Source: Absidia repens (taxonomy: Eukaryota; Mucoromycota; Mucoromycetes; Mucorales; Cunninghamellaceae). Taken from it: 64,000 nt of DNA. The stretch's first letter is position 1. Each line of letters opens with the position of its first letter. Both the position numbers and the translations under genes were made by a program. The notes below the pieces were generated by a model, which was not told the origin of the DNA, did no database searches, and saw only the letters and a program-made list of their open reading frames with translations. Positions 1 through 12,128 of the stretch are shown in pieces. The stretch spans positions 992,001-1,056,000 of the forward strand of contig MCGE01000011.1 in the NCBI GenBank assembly GCA_002105175.1, written 5' to 3'.

Positions 1-531
1 TTAGATAGATGGATATATGGCTATGATTATTTATGTGACGACAATGTTGCCATGATAGTGATATGATAATACACCTCCATTGATCTCCGTGACCCACTCC
101 CTTTTTTATTTTATTGTCATGGTCTCCCTTCAAATTGCATATGAAACCTGTCAAAAACTCTCGAAAAACGCCAAGGAGTTTATCAATTGAAACTGTGGTG
201 TTTTCATCGCCCTTTTTTTTTTTTTTTTTTTTTTTTTTGGACAAGGTTGTTGTAGTCGTAATAGGTATCCTTGATAAAAACACACACTCACACATAAAAA
301 TAGGAGAAGAACAATCAATTTGTATGTGGCAGTTTGATACAAAGAAGGGAAAAATCGTGAACAAAGGAGTTGCGTTAAAGAACGAACTATAAAGTCTATT
401 TCATTCGATTTTCTTTCTTTTTCTGAATTTTACTTCTTTATATACTGATTCATTGTCTTCTTTTTTTTTTCTTTTTTTTTTTTTTTTTCTTACTCCATTC
501 ATTTTAAGCTTAGCAAGGAAATAATTACAAA
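1..531. other. Intergenic / upstream region of the first gene
   Basis: No gene is recognisable here. The stretch is AT-rich with T runs near 216-238 and 461-489. The second run lies just before the first ATG and looks like the pyrimidine-rich leader common to genes in this window. Short open frames here encode low-complexity peptides and are not credible. Confidence 0.5.
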
Positions 532-1620
532 ATGCAACGTTATGATCATCAGCCTAGTAAATCATATAATACCACGTTTGCATTGGCGCAATTTTTGACA
601 ACTACTGGACCTGAAGATTATTCCAACTATCGTAGTAACAATAGAATCAGTCAATATGATAATGGTATTTCCTTTGACCCTCAAACAAGCCAATCTTTGC
701 AAACAAACAAGATGAAATTTTTTGATCGCTTAAGAAAAAAATCAAATCATAACAATTCAAAGTTTATTCCACAGCAAGAGCAAAAAAATTTACAGTCGTC
801 TCATCAATTCCCTAATCAGGGCAAAGCACCATTATCCGCTTGGGCCAACCCATCTTCTCCACTGGATCGAGGAACAGTTCACAAAAAACATATTCCATTG
901 TTAGACGATATTAATCAGCCTAATTTACAAATGAATACTTATCAACACCAGCAAAAACATCCATCGTTCTATGAGGCAGAAGATAATTCGTTTAATAATG
1001 CAGGCGATACACTCCCTTCTTTTCCAACCCCGCCCGCCTCTTCTTTGCATGAATCCGAGGAAAATCAACAACAAGTCTCATCCCTTCTATTTTCTTCCTC
1101 CTCATCATCATTGATATCAGAATCATCACCTGCATATACACCTACCCCTATTACTCGAAGCAAAACAGCTACCGTGACGGTCAATCAATCCCATAAAAAA
1201 GGAATTCGACGAGGATCTCGCCATATTCAAGTGCAAACTGAGGATGATAGTGAATTATTTTCAAAAAAAGAAGGTCCACCTACACCAAGTGATCATCCAT
1301 CATCTGATAATCAAGTGACAGCCCCTGCAACAGCAGCAATTCCAGCAATTGCAACAGCAGAAGCCATTCAGCAGCAAAACAATAAGGACCGATGTGACCT
1401 TTGTTCCCGGCCTTTCAATCAGCAACATTTAAAACGCCGACAGAGGCGCGGCAGCTGTCCAGCTGTCTTAGCCTCCGGAGCCAAAATGAAATTAATGGGA
1501 CATGAAGCAGGTGTGCTATTGGCTTTGATTGATCAATTGAAACAACAGTTGGTGGAAGAACAACAATCAAGAAAACTTTTGGAAAAAGCCATCCAATCAC
1601 AATGGTTGGAAAAAAACTAA
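532..1620 (+). CDS. Hypothetical protein with Cys pair and C-terminal coiled coil (362 aa)
   Basis: Single-exon frame of 362 residues with no recognised enzymatic domain. The first 30 residues include a compact motif (TTFALAQFLTTTGPEDY) that looks conserved rather than low-complexity. A basic patch follows (KFFDRLRKK, about residue 63), then a long Ser/Pro/Gln-rich linker. Near residue 286 there is a CxxC pair (CDLCSRPF) followed by a very basic stretch, and the last 40 residues read as an amphipathic coiled coil (LIDQLKQQLVEEQQ). The ATG follows a T-rich leader, as in neighbouring genes. The layout suggests a scaffold or regulatory protein, but I do not recognise the family. Codon use and length make it a real gene. 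Confidence 0.75.
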   Translation: MQRYDHQPSKSYNTTFALAQFLTTTGPEDYSNYRSNNRISQYDNGISFDPQTSQSLQTNKMKFFDRLRKKSNHNNSKFIPQQEQKNLQSSHQFPNQGKAPLSAWANPSSPLDRGTVHKKHIPLLDDINQPNLQMNTYQHQQKHPSFYEAEDNSFNNAGDTLPSFPTPPASSLHESEENQQQVSSLLFSSSSSSLISESSPAYTPTPITRSKTATVTVNQSHKKGIRRGSRHIQVQTEDDSELFSKKEGPPTPSDHPSSDNQVTAPATAAIPAIATAEAIQQQNNKDRCDLCSRPFNQQHLKRRQRRGSCPAVLASGAKMKLMGHEAGVLLALIDQLKQQLVEEQQSRKLLEKAIQSQWLEKN

Positions 1621-2832
1621 AAAACTTTTTTCCCTAGTAGTAAAACATAACTCAGCTCGCTTTTAATTTTTTTTCCTTCCTTCCTATTACATAACGGCAT
1701 AACTGCTTATAATTTTTAATGAATCACATCTGACAATAAAAAAAAATATTATACATATAAAAAAAAAAAACTATTTTTCTTTCTATCACATAAAAGGAAA
1801 TTGGTGATGATGACGATTGAAAATTTGATAAATGGGGATGTTTAACCTCGGAATCTCACCCAACTGAAATAGTTTTCCCGCACTTTTTTTTTTTTTTGTT
1901 TTTATGTGTGTGTCAAAAATTTTCAAATGCCGCCCAGAGTGAGTTGGTGATAAAAAAAAAATAAAAAAAGGAATTCAGCCAAACTGAAATAAAAAAGATA
2001 TATCAGTATGAAATTATTATTAAAAAACAAAACTACTTTATTATTGCTCAAAGTGATTATCATATTGCAAGTGATCAATCTTATGGGAATATTGATATCT
2101 ATTGACTATTTTTCATAGTCAGCATAGTACATGCGTCTTTTTTTTTTTTTTTTTTTGGTGAGGCGATTCAAAGAGAGAATAATGACTTTTTTTTTTTCAC
2201 GAACGAATAAGAATGAGGCAGGAGATCATATCATCCCTAAATAAAGTATGGGTCAAACAGGAATAAAGGAAAGCAGGGAAAATCATCATCACCCAATCAC
2301 ATCTTGCAGAGTATAAAAAAAAATAGAGGGTTAGTGTATGTGGCACACATACACATAAACTGAGAAAGAAAAATAAAAAATAAACAAACAACAACGCAGG
2401 TCATTTGATTAATCAAGGAGATAAAAAAAAAACAAGGAGAGAATAGGGAGTGAGAGAAAATAAGGTTTAGTATGATTGTCAGCACTCTTACACAATATGT
2501 ATAATGAAAAATGGGACACAAGAGTTTTTTTTTTTTTAAGCACCGGGACCGTAGCTGGTTTTGGGGATGTGATCATGCTTGGTTTTTCGGAGATGGAATT
2601 GTTTTTTTCCACCAAGGCCTGCTTTTCCATCCTTGGCTGACTCGCTTGTGTACCACATTTATTGTCCGATCTCACTGAGACTAGGATCTTTATTGCCCCT
2701 TGATTTTTTAGAATAAAAAAAAAAAAAGTTTTATATAAATAGGACTGAATTTTTTTTTTGTCGTTTTCTTATTTATCAAAACTTTACTATTCAATATCCG
2801 ATCAACTTTTTCTCTTTTTTTTATATTACATA
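1621..2832. other. Intergenic region
   Basis: About 1.2 kb without a supported gene. It is A/T-rich, with several poly(A)/poly(T) runs and a T-rich leader just before the next ATG. An 88-codon minus-strand frame at 2409-2675 is open, but its end is simple-sequence and no family is recognisable. Confidence 0.5.
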
Positions 2833-3396
2833 ATGACAGAAGACAAAATCACTACTGCTACCACCACCACCACCAGTGAACAATCATCACCTTCTTTATC
2901 CATAACCACTATCACAACCGAAAATGATGGATCATCATCATCACCGGCTCAGTTTATAGTAGATGATGCTGAACTATTGTCCATCTTGGCTGACCCATCT
3001 GACATTTCCATTGATCATGCTGATGTGCCAAATTCTGAAGACCGCATTGAAACACCGACCGTGGCTATCCTTGACTGGCAAGATTGGAATCAAGATGTAC
3101 CTGAATTTCCCAATGACAACAGCAAGAAACGAAAACGTGGTGATACCCCTTTGGAATCTGATGATGATGAAGAAGACGAATTCAACTTTTTGGATCAATT
3201 TGATTTTGTCGATGCTACCTTTGATTATACACCTACTACTGAAAATGCCATGACCTCTCCTACTATCAACACAAAGAAGCAAAAAACCAACAATTTTGTG
3301 AATGACAATGTGGAAGATTTATCCTCATTGTTAAAACAATCTGATTCTTTGATTGATGACCTTGATTATCGCTGGGTGCTGGATATCACTTCATGA
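2833..3396 (+). CDS. Acidic hypothetical protein, possible transcription-related factor (187 aa)
   Basis: Single-exon frame. I start at 2833 because the upstream in-frame Met would translate the pyrimidine-rich leader. The protein has a Thr/Ser-rich N-terminus, a hydrophobic-acidic stretch (ELLSILADPSDISID, about residues 45-60), a basic KKRKR nuclear-localisation-like cluster near residue 98, and an acidic aromatic block (DEEDEFNFLDQFDF) about residues 115-130. The C-terminus has a short leucine-rich helix ending in a YRW-containing tail. Acid-hydrophobic blocks next to an NLS are typical of transactivators, but that is inference and no DNA-binding domain is seen. Confidence 0.65.
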   Translation: MTEDKITTATTTTTSEQSSPSLSITTITTENDGSSSSPAQFIVDDAELLSILADPSDISIDHADVPNSEDRIETPTVAILDWQDWNQDVPEFPNDNSKKRKRGDTPLESDDDEEDEFNFLDQFDFVDATFDYTPTTENAMTSPTINTKKQKTNNFVNDNVEDLSSLLKQSDSLIDDLDYRWVLDITS

Positions 3397-3863
3397 TTTG
3401 CATGATTCCTTTTTTTTTTTCTTTTGTAAATATTTCAAATGCCGTCATCATGATTTTTCAATATAGGCAGGCATCCCACATTTTACATATTTTCCAGCCG
3501 TACAGTACATACACATAAAACACAAATATATACACCCTCGCCCACATATACACATACATCCCCCCCTTCAAAAGACTTGATTCCCCCTTTTAACGTCATT
3601 CTGCATTGCACAATAAATATTTCAATTGACATACTTTTTATTTGTCCTATTTGCCTATCACATACAAAAGAATAAACTAAACTAAGGATTGATACTAAAG
3701 TAAACAAACGAATACTAATAAAGTGGATAAAAAGACTATGTACACTATACTATACTATGTATAAAGGAAGGGCAAAGGAGAAAGGGGGGGTATTTTTTAT
3801 TTTTTTATTTTTTTTTGCAATGAAGGACGGGTTTCCAATTTCACACCATACAAAAAGGCAAAC
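3397..3863. other. Convergent intergenic region
   Basis: Space between the 3' ends of the acidic hypothetical gene (+) and the RBR ligase gene (-). It has A-rich and pyrimidine-rich stretches and no supportable frame. Confidence 0.45.
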
Positions 3864-4797
3864 TCATGAAGAACGCCGTCTGGAATCAATCAGTGTCATA
3901 TTAGGCACACCTAGTTCGGCCTACATCAAACAAAAACAAATAATATACCCCAAACAGGTTTTATTTTTTCATAATAAGAATCACTTTTTTTTTTGAGTTT
4001 GCGGTGTCTTTATTATTTTTACGTACCTTTCCATTTTGAGTTTGTGCTTCATCATTGTTATCCACCAAGTTTGTCGTTGTTTCCACTTGTTGTCCACATT
4101 GATAGAACCCACATTTGCGCTAATGAAAAAAAAAAAAAGAAAACAATAACAATTCAGTCATGCCATTTTTAAGGTTCATACTCCCCATCCTATGCCATTG
4201 TTTATTTATTTACCTGAGTCCAACTTGACAAACAATGCCAACAGAAACGATGGCCACAGAGCAAACAGTCCACCCGATTGCATCCTTCACTTCGATTGAT
4301 CATCACCGAGCAATTTGGACAGGGTCGCCTAATATCATCATCATCAAAGAATAAGAATAAGAAACCTTCTCTTTTTTCTTCCTTTTGTTTTCATTGGTGA
4401 GAACTTACGTATTATTAATTTTCCATTGAATCGAAGCCGTTTGTTCAGATGAAGGTTGTTGTTCCAAGGTAGATTTCAAATGGTTCACACATGTCATGCC
4501 AATATGAGCCTTTTCGCCGCATTGAAGACAAATTTGCAAACCACAACATTCACTATCAACAGAATGAGAATATAACGATTGATGAGTATGATTTCCCCCC
4601 TTTCGGTTAAACTTTTTTTTTTTTTTTTTTTTTTTGGTTGTTACCAAGTTTCAAGAGGGAAGTGAGCCACATGCCAGAATTGAGTTTGTTTCCATGCTTC
4701 GGGGATGACTTCCATTGCAACCAATTGTTTGGATACATGTGCAGCTTTTTCATAAATCAAGGAGACGGAGGCTTTTGATGGTGATATCGTCAGTGGA

Positions 4798-4832
<35 letters not shown>

Positions 4833-5398
4833 TTGCTCCTGAGCCATGCGAGCTAAAGGTGGCACCATCTTTTGATACAAGTCTTGTACACGGCCAATAC
4901 GGAAGGTGGCACCCTTTTGTCGGCATGTTTGTTCGAAAAAATGTTGAATTTGACATAACTGTTCCTGCCATTCCGTGCTTTCCATGGATGACATCAACGA
5001 AGTAAGGGCTTCAGTGATATGTTCTAGCCGTCTATCACAGGTACACACACACAATAACGCATGTACATAAAATAATAACAAATCAAGTTAGATCTAAGCA
5101 TTCGTTATTGGAAATACATATCGGGGAGGGGATTCTTTTGCAGTTTACCTTTCCCTTGAAGTGCCTTGTTCTCTTGGGGATTGGCATGGAACGACTTGAT
5201 TTTCACAGGCGGAGCAATGACGGACGAATGGGCGATAAGGTTGGTTGAATTCATTGTACTTGTCCACCACTTGTTTTGATACATATCGACTCCATTCTGA
5301 TTGAGGAATTACTTCTTGGCAAACTAAAAAAAAAAAAAAAAAAACAATGTCAAAAACAAGTTAGAGTGAAAATACAAATATTATGCATCAACCCACAT

Positions 5399-5434
<36 letters not shown>

Positions 5435-6325
5435 CAACGTGAGCTTTATCTTTTGGTGTGTTTTTTTTTTCTTCAGGTACCTGGACATTTGATTCGAGTG
5501 ACGCCTAAGCCCCAAGACGCTTGGACAGTTTCCTCAGTGTATCTGCAAGAAAGAAGGGTGTTAGTAGGTTGAACCATAAAGAAATAAAGACAATGAACAG
5601 CCATTTTGCCGTCCCCGCCCTCCTTTTTTTGAGTATTACCTGACAAAGCATTCTTTACAAAATTGGTCCCGGCATGATTCCAAGCATAAAGAATAGGTCT
5701 GTTCCAAACAAATAGAGCATCGTTGAAGCCAGAAATAGAGGTGATTTCGTTCATCGTCCAACATATTGGCAGAGGATGCTGAAGACGCGGATGGTGAAGA
5801 AGGTCGATAACGTGATGATTTTGCTGCTGCTGAGGATGATGTTGTCATACCATTGGTAGGCGTGGCTGTTCCCGAGCCGCTACCATTGCCACCTCCATTT
5901 GTAGCAAGGACATTGGTAGTCGTTTGAGTCGAGTTGTAATGACCGTGATGGCGACTGATCAAGCGATAAAGGCATCCTACCACAAACGACAAGGATTTCA
6001 AAAAAATAGCCGGCATTAACCATGTAGGATAAAAAACATAAAAGAAGGGAAGGCAGTAGCAAAACAATAGATTGGAAATATTGAACTTGTCCACGATATC
6101 CCTCCATTGTTGAGCTGGTGTGTCTGGAAACATCCATCCAAGACATCGGCTGAGCCAGCTGTCAGCATTGTCGTGTTGTACTGTTCGTTGTTCGCCACCA
6201 GGTGATTCTGTTGTAGACGAAGTAGAAGCTGTTGATAGAGTGGCCGTTTGTTGCTGTCGATTTTCAAATAATTGTGATGAGCTTGGCAAAATGGTGGTTT
6301 CCGTGTCTGTGTCCATGTTTGACAA
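3864..6325 (-). CDS. RBR-type (RING-IBR-RING) E3 ubiquitin ligase, 8 exons (572 aa)
   Basis: Minus-strand exons, read 5' to 3': 6325-5640, 5542-5481, 5323-5149, 5031-4645, 4552-4409, 4328-4214, 4119-4027, 3920-3864 (1719 nt in total, divisible by three). Residues about 66-105 are strongly hydrophobic and could anchor the protein in a membrane. RING1 starts near residue 203 (CSICLEQ...CRDQFCKECF...KCPVC). IBR-type cysteines follow (HCSAC..., then CGLQICLQCGEKAH). RING2 is complete (RPCPNCSVMINRSEGC..., FCWHC). The Cys at about 506 (GCNRVDC) aligns with the catalytic Cys of RBR ligases such as parkin. Between the first IBR cysteines and the CGLQICLQCG block lies a long helical insert with a Gln run (plus-strand 4798-4840). 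RBR ligases form a thioester with ubiquitin through the RING2 Cys, and that residue is retained. The last small exon is the least certain part; without that final splice the frame would stop at 3961. Confidence 0.88.
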
Positions 6326-6973
6326 GAATCAAATAAAGGAATATGGATATAAAGATTTATAGAGAGGTGACGAAAGTTGTATAATAAGGAAAAAAAAAGT
6401 GAATAATAATACGTGTGAATGTGTTGGTATGAGTGTGTGTGAAATAAAAAAGAAATAAACAAAAAAAAAAAAAGAGAATTGAGGAGTAAAAAAAAAAAAA
6501 AAAGCGGGGATCTAAAAATGGGTAAATGGTAAAGCCCTGCCATTCAGACAACCAATAAGATGGTCTTCTTTTTCTAAGACCAGAAGAAGTGTAGGGGTAG
6601 TATGTCAATGATATCATCATCATCATCATGATATATACATCTACACAAAAAAATCATGACTTCATCGATCACCGAAACATAATATTGATAAAAAAGGAAT
6701 TAAAACGAGTAGTTTTTTTGTGATTTTTATTCGAGGTAATTTTTTTTTTTGGCCATGATGTAATGGGTAAAGTATAATACAATAAGAAGATATGAAGGTA
6801 TTTTTTTCAAGACTACATACTACTAGTAAAAAAAGGAATATGACATGTACAAAAGGATGGAAGGGAATTTTTGTGTGTGTGTAGAGGGGCAAAGTAGAGT
6901 GATAAAAAAGAAGATAACGATGTTACAATGTAAAAAAAAAAGGGGAAGGGGAAGGGAATGACTATGTATATAA
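6326..6973. other. RBR ligase promoter and 3' flank of the Con7-like gene
   Basis: Purine-rich on the plus strand, hence pyrimidine-rich upstream of the RBR gene on the minus strand, with A runs at about 6461-6474 and 6489-6503. Open minus-strand frames here are low-complexity leader sequence. A short GGGGAAGGGGAAGGG tract lies near 6941. Confidence 0.45.
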
Positions 6974-8351
6974 CTAATAAAATGCACTGATAGAGTCCAT
7001 TGCTTGAGGTAGAGACGTGTACATAGATGGGAATGGTGCATATGAGTTGTAGGATTGTAAAGATTGCATCATTGAAGGGTGTCCGCCAGCAATGCTAGTA
7101 GCCATACTGTTGTTGACCGCATTCACCATGCTTGAAGCTAGTCCCTCTTTTTCTGCTGCCTTTCTTGCCGCTTCCCGTTCCTTCTTTTGACGTCGCCAGT
7201 TTCGTCGCATTTCTTTGAATTCTGAGGGATGTCGTTTGGCACCCTGATAGTAATAAGAATAAGAATATATATGAGTTGATTGAATTCTCATAAATTTATC
7301 CTGCCACCTGACTTTTTTTTTTTTTTTTTCTAAATTAAAAACTTACATGTTTTTGCATAGAGACATGCGCATTGAGATGATTGAGGGTGCCGTAGGACTT
7401 TGTACAGTTTGGCCAAGTGCAGTGGTATAATCGTTCAATTTCGTCATATCGTCGTCGAGGTCGCTTACGTTGATTTGCACCAGGAATGGATACAAAAGAA
7501 TAGTTCTTTTCAATCGCATCATGAGCATCCATGCCACCGGTAGAGGAAGGTATCATGAAGGAAGGCATTAAATCATTGGAGTTGTTGTTGATGTGTTGGT
7601 CGGTCATCGTTGGTGATGATGTGGCAGTCGTAGAATTGGCGGAGGGGGAAATGGTGTAGAATGAGGAAGGGTTTCCTGTAGTGACGTCGACGGCGGTGGT
7701 AGGTGGTAACATAGGATTACTGACCATCAAGGCAGCAGCAGCAGCAGCAGCAGTGGTTGTAGAATCAGCAAGTCCATTTTGAGGTGGTAAATACATGGCA
7801 GCAGCAGCAGCGGCAGCCGCAGCAGAGGTTGGGTCCATCAACATGGTTAGAGGTGCAGTAGTGACAGGAGGATGGGCCAGAATTCCCATGGAGTCGGCCA
7901 TGTCCGAGACGGCAGAAGGTGCAACCGAGAGTGATGGTTCGCTGGTGGAGGGTAAAGAGTTATGTACAGGAGATGATATAGAAGTGGATGATGAAGAGCT
8001 AGTAGCCGTTGTAAAGAAGTCTTGTTGTTGTTGCGCATCTTCTAAAACTTGGACTGCAGAAGAAGCAGGTGACGTGATGGTGGTAGTTGCTGGTACTGAG
8101 ACGCCAGAGGTGTTGGTAGTCATATTTTGAGCACACGCTGATCCTGAAGTCTTTTCTTCCGTTGTCAGTAGTTGTGATAATGATGGTAGAGAAGGCAAAC
8201 CACCCAAGTCATGAATATAGCCGGCTTCAACAGAAGATGTGTTCGCTGCTGTGGATGATTGCATATGAGGTTCAGGTTTGGGATCCGTTAAACCAATCTG
8301 TTTGTCGCAAGGCCGTAAAGTAAAGTAAGAAGTTTCAGTTTGTGTCATCAT
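6974..8351 (-). CDS. CON7: Con7-like C2H2 zinc-finger transcription factor, 2 exons (424 aa)
   Basis: Exons 8351-7347 and 7243-6974, with a GTAAGT donor and a TATCAG acceptor. The N-terminal three quarters is Ser/Thr/Pro-rich with several Ala runs, typical of an activation or linker region. A basic stretch (RKRPRRRYDEIERLYHC) leads into one C-x4-C-x12-H-x5-H zinc finger (YGTLNHLNAHVSMQKH), and the intron falls right after the last His. The next exon begins GAKRHPSEFKEMRRNWR, the conserved extension that follows the finger in Con7-type fungal regulators. In the rice blast fungus Con7p controls conidiation and infection-related morphogenesis; the role here would be a nuclear regulator of development or cell wall genes, by inference. 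I start at the MMTQTE doublet, since residues further upstream come from a pyrimidine-rich leader. Confidence 0.85.
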
Positions 8352-9282
8352 AATATGTTTATAATGAGTAGCAGTATAATAAAAAGTAAAGTAAGTAGTA
8401 TGTATACAGTATATCAGGTAAAGAGAGTAAAAAAAATTAAAAAAGCAAGAAGAAAGAGGTAGAAAGTGAGAGAAAAAAAATCTTTTTAAGGCACAGGTGC
8501 AGAAGTAAAGGGGTGAGCTGGGTTTTAAAAATACGTCATTGAAACAGGTTGCGAGTCTGACTTTATCCAATTAAAAAAACCAAATGACAAACAGTTATGA
8601 CTTGGGAGAGATCGGCAGAATTTTTTTTTTTTTTGACTCTTGACCTTTGTACCATCATCCCCCATCTCTCCATATGAAAAAATAACATATAATTTGATCA
8701 TGATTGATAACGGAGTTTCCATTTCCATATTTTTTCCCATCAGTTCCCCCCCCCATCATTTTCTAAGCAAGTTTTACATCCAGCATCCACATTCCCTCTT
8801 TTCCTTCAAATAATACAATTAACATTCAATAAGAATAGAGAAAGATAGACAGACACAGAGACAAAATCAATTGATATGTAAAAAAAAATATGGTTTTTAT
8901 TGAATTGCAATAAAAAATAAATGCGGGAAGAATCGTGAAGTTGGCACACAAAATGTAAACAAATGTCCGACTTTTCTGATTTCCATACATATAAAAAAAA
9001 ATTCAGATGTTTGTACTACCCTATTTTCTAAACCCTATATTCCTTCCTCTCCCCCCCCCATTCAATCAATCGTTCCCCCAAAAAATAAATAAATGCACAT
9101 ATACCTATCTCCACAGCTAATCATCGTTTCTCCTACACACCTATTTGAAGGATAGGGTATGGATCACCACGGCTTGAATTTCTACTAAACCCAAAAAATA
9201 AAATAAAAATTGATAAGCTTCATTGTTTCTTTTTTTTTTCACACTAAAAAATGCACAGACCTTTCAAAGACGTTGATCACTT
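8352..9282. other. Con7-like promoter region
   Basis: About 0.9 kb without a supported gene. The first 200 nt are the pyrimidine-rich (minus-strand) leader of the Con7-like gene. The rest has C runs near 8745 and 9052 and A/T homopolymers. Confidence 0.45.
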
Positions 9283-10993
9283 TTTTTTTTTTGTTTCTAA
9301 CCACCATTTGAGCAGAAGCTGAGGTCGAGAGTTGAAGGCCGCCAACATTTGGAAATAGCCATGGTGGGATTGATGGATGACGTTGGAGTAAAACGGACTC
9401 TGGTGGCTTCGGATTGCGTTCATCGCCAAAAAATGATTGACAATGACGTATTTTGTTGTTGGTTTATCGTTGATAAGGTGGAGCATTAACGCGTGGTGTT
9501 ACATTCGGCACTGATGGTGATTGCATTTTCGTTTTGTTGCTTTTCTACGGCGTTTGTTGCTTTTTGATGTTATTCGTATGTCATCGCGATTTTTCATCCA
9601 CGTTTTGGCGGCTTTTGATTTTGATTTTGCTGCTGTTGTCACTGTTATTGTTGTTATTTCGTTTTGTTTGACGATGCTCGGTGGAGTTTTTATTTTCTTT
9701 TAATACCTGTCGTGCTGCCGTGACTATTGTGACCAGTGAAATCATTTGAAAATTGAATGCAGACGGGGAGTCAATGCCATAAGCAAATCCATAGTGGTGA
9801 CTTTGAGAGATATGCGCTTTGTAACCTTTAAGAGAAAAAAATAAAATAAAATCAGTGAGTATTAAAGTGTAACGATCATTTACGTCAGTAATTTTTTTGG
9901 GGGGGGGAGGATGGAGAAAGGGGAATTGTGACTTGCCTATTTGTGCAAACCTTATTACTGATATCATGAGTGAGCCGACAATCCTGACGATTTGCAATCA
10001 CCGAGTAAAAAAAAAATGACGACAGACTTGCATTTTCTTGACATATGAGGTAGTCGATCCACAGTCGGGTGATAAAAAGTCCAAAAATGGAGCCATCTTC
10101 AAGTTGTCCTGGACAATATTGAGACAAATCGTTTTGCCGTGTATAGTGAAGCAACAATTCTAATAGCATATCGAAAACTGTGGTCGGCGGTTGATGGTAA
10201 CAAGGTTTGGGAGCAATAGACTGAATTTGACTTTGACGTCATACAACAAGTGGATGAAACGAGGCTGACAAATTGTTGTATTGGGTCAAATTCAGCAACA
10301 TCAAAGGAGGTTCATCGTATCCAAGAGGAGCCAAATAACATGATAGTACTGACCAAAAGTAACGTCATCGTTTGTGTTGAGGCACATAGAAGCAGTGGGG
10401 GTGTTACACCAAACGATCACCTATCAAGCGTGTCGATCCTTATAGTGCGGCGGTAAAGGAGTGTATAGCACAAAGTTCAGCACCACACATTCTTCAAAGC
10501 ATGATCATCCATCCAGTTCATATGAATCAAATACAAATTGGTACCAAAGTGCTGCGAAATAGTCACCCTTCAAATGCTTCAGTATCAGTTCGTTGTGTGT
10601 TCTCGGCAGTAATGGTTTGTTGATCACCAAGCATCCATTTTAGTTTATTGTCTAGCGCTGTTAGCAGTGATGAAGACAGAACCCATGTAATGTATTGTTG
10701 ATATCGACATAAGCATGTTGGAATACGTTCAATATGAAGAATTTGCTGATTGTTTGATATCGGTGTGTATAAATCCAGTGATGATAAGCAGTAGTAAACG
10801 GGTACTACACTACAAAGATTTTAAGGAATAATATTGGTCAATTGATATGTGTTTTCCGCTGGTACTTCTTTAGGTTTGCTTACAGAAGATTTGCTATAAA
10901 TTCCACGACATTGTCTTGTGATGGACGTTGCTCCCAACAAAAGTAGATACCACCACTCACTAGAGATTCAAAGACATTTTCCAGGTTGAATAG
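9283..10993 (-). pseudogene. Degenerate protein-coding gene, family not recognised
   Basis: The minus strand keeps clear coding traces. Block 10993-10884 joins across a good GTAAGC...TTGTAG intron to block 10809-10567 in one frame (reads ...FESLVSGGIYFCWEQR..., then ...RYQQYITWVLSSSLL...). After about 10560 the frame is broken by stops in every phase for some 350 nt. It resumes at 10169-9970 (LLELLLHYTRQNDLSQYCPG...), again near 9820-9585, and at 9486-9289 (ends ...LLLKWWLETK). Such helical, Leu/Trp-rich blocks suggest a large alpha-solenoid-type protein, but I could not name it. Broken frames argue for a pseudogene. A real gene with many small exons remains possible. Confidence 0.4.
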
Positions 10994-12128
10994 CTAGTAA
11001 AAAAAATAAAAATAAAATAATATATAAGCACGGAATAAAGTAAGAGATGGGGCAATGATAAACCTACCCAAGGGAGGCACGGAAAACATTAATGTGCCAC
11101 ATAGTAACGATTGTGTATTGACTGTGAAGTGAAGCCGATATATTTTGGTAGTTGATGAGGATTCAAACGTAAAATATAAGGGAGAAAAAAAAGACAAAGT
11201 GGAAACAAAAAAAAGCATGCCTGAATTTAAAACCCAGCATGGCAATATGTATCAGGCATACCAGTGTACTCTTTCGATTTGCTTCAGTTTTTTGAAAAGT
11301 ACATATAAAATAAATTCTAATTATCAAGTGTACCGATCCGATGACTTGGCTTGAAATTATGATTCCTTGCTTGATTCGCTAGATTATTCACAGTTCCCAG
11401 TATACTTGACTTGATGTTAAGGCTCCGTTTTATTCGTCGGCCACTCTTTGCTCGTGCCCTTCTTTTTTCTTGAAAAGATATTATTAACGTCGATGATCAT
11501 TGGAGAGGTGTCTAATCAATTACTGGACTTGCCCTGAATTGATCGCGCTTACTTTATTCAGGTACGCATTTAATTCTAGACCTATTCCTTGGCTCACAAA
11601 GAAGTGTACAATTTTTTTTTTTTAGCTTTCTTGACATTCTTTACAATGGAAGTTGCCATTCTGGATCCAGAAGGATCTTAGTTCTCGATGAGTGATGTCA
11701 ATTAGATTCAAATTTATACCGCAAGAGAGATTTGTGTGATATTATGATACAAACTAGTAACCCAATACTTACCATTATATAATCCATGTTCAGATGTATC
11801 TTCAAATATAAAGAAAAAGAGGCATTCATGAAGACTTTGTACTGCCAAGATAGAAAAAAAAACAAGGCTTGATCTGGGTTCCTGAAAATAAATTCCATAT
11901 CCGATTTTGCTCTTATGAACTTGTCCAATGGAAGCCATGCACCCAGGCCTCTGATCTAAAGTCAGTATTTTTTTTTTTTTTTTTTTCGTCCAAGGTATAA
12001 AAGGAATAACTTAAATGATAAGTTGACAAAAAAAAAATTACTCATATCTTTTTGTTGTTGCGCAGGTCGCTTTTTATACATACATCTCTTTCATTTCTTT
12101 TTATATATACATACATACACTATATATC
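10994..12128. other. Intergenic region with possible coding remnants
   Basis: About 1.1 kb without a supported gene. Two overlapping minus-strand frames near 11698-11938 are open but short and unrecognised. T runs at 11610-11622 and 11968-11986 precede the next gene, whose leader is rich in TATATACA repeats. Confidence 0.4.

Noticed and set aside
7795..8130. Plus-strand Ala/Val-rich frame opposite the Con7-like gene
   Set aside because: Antisense shadow of Ala/Thr-rich codons in the real minus-strand exon.
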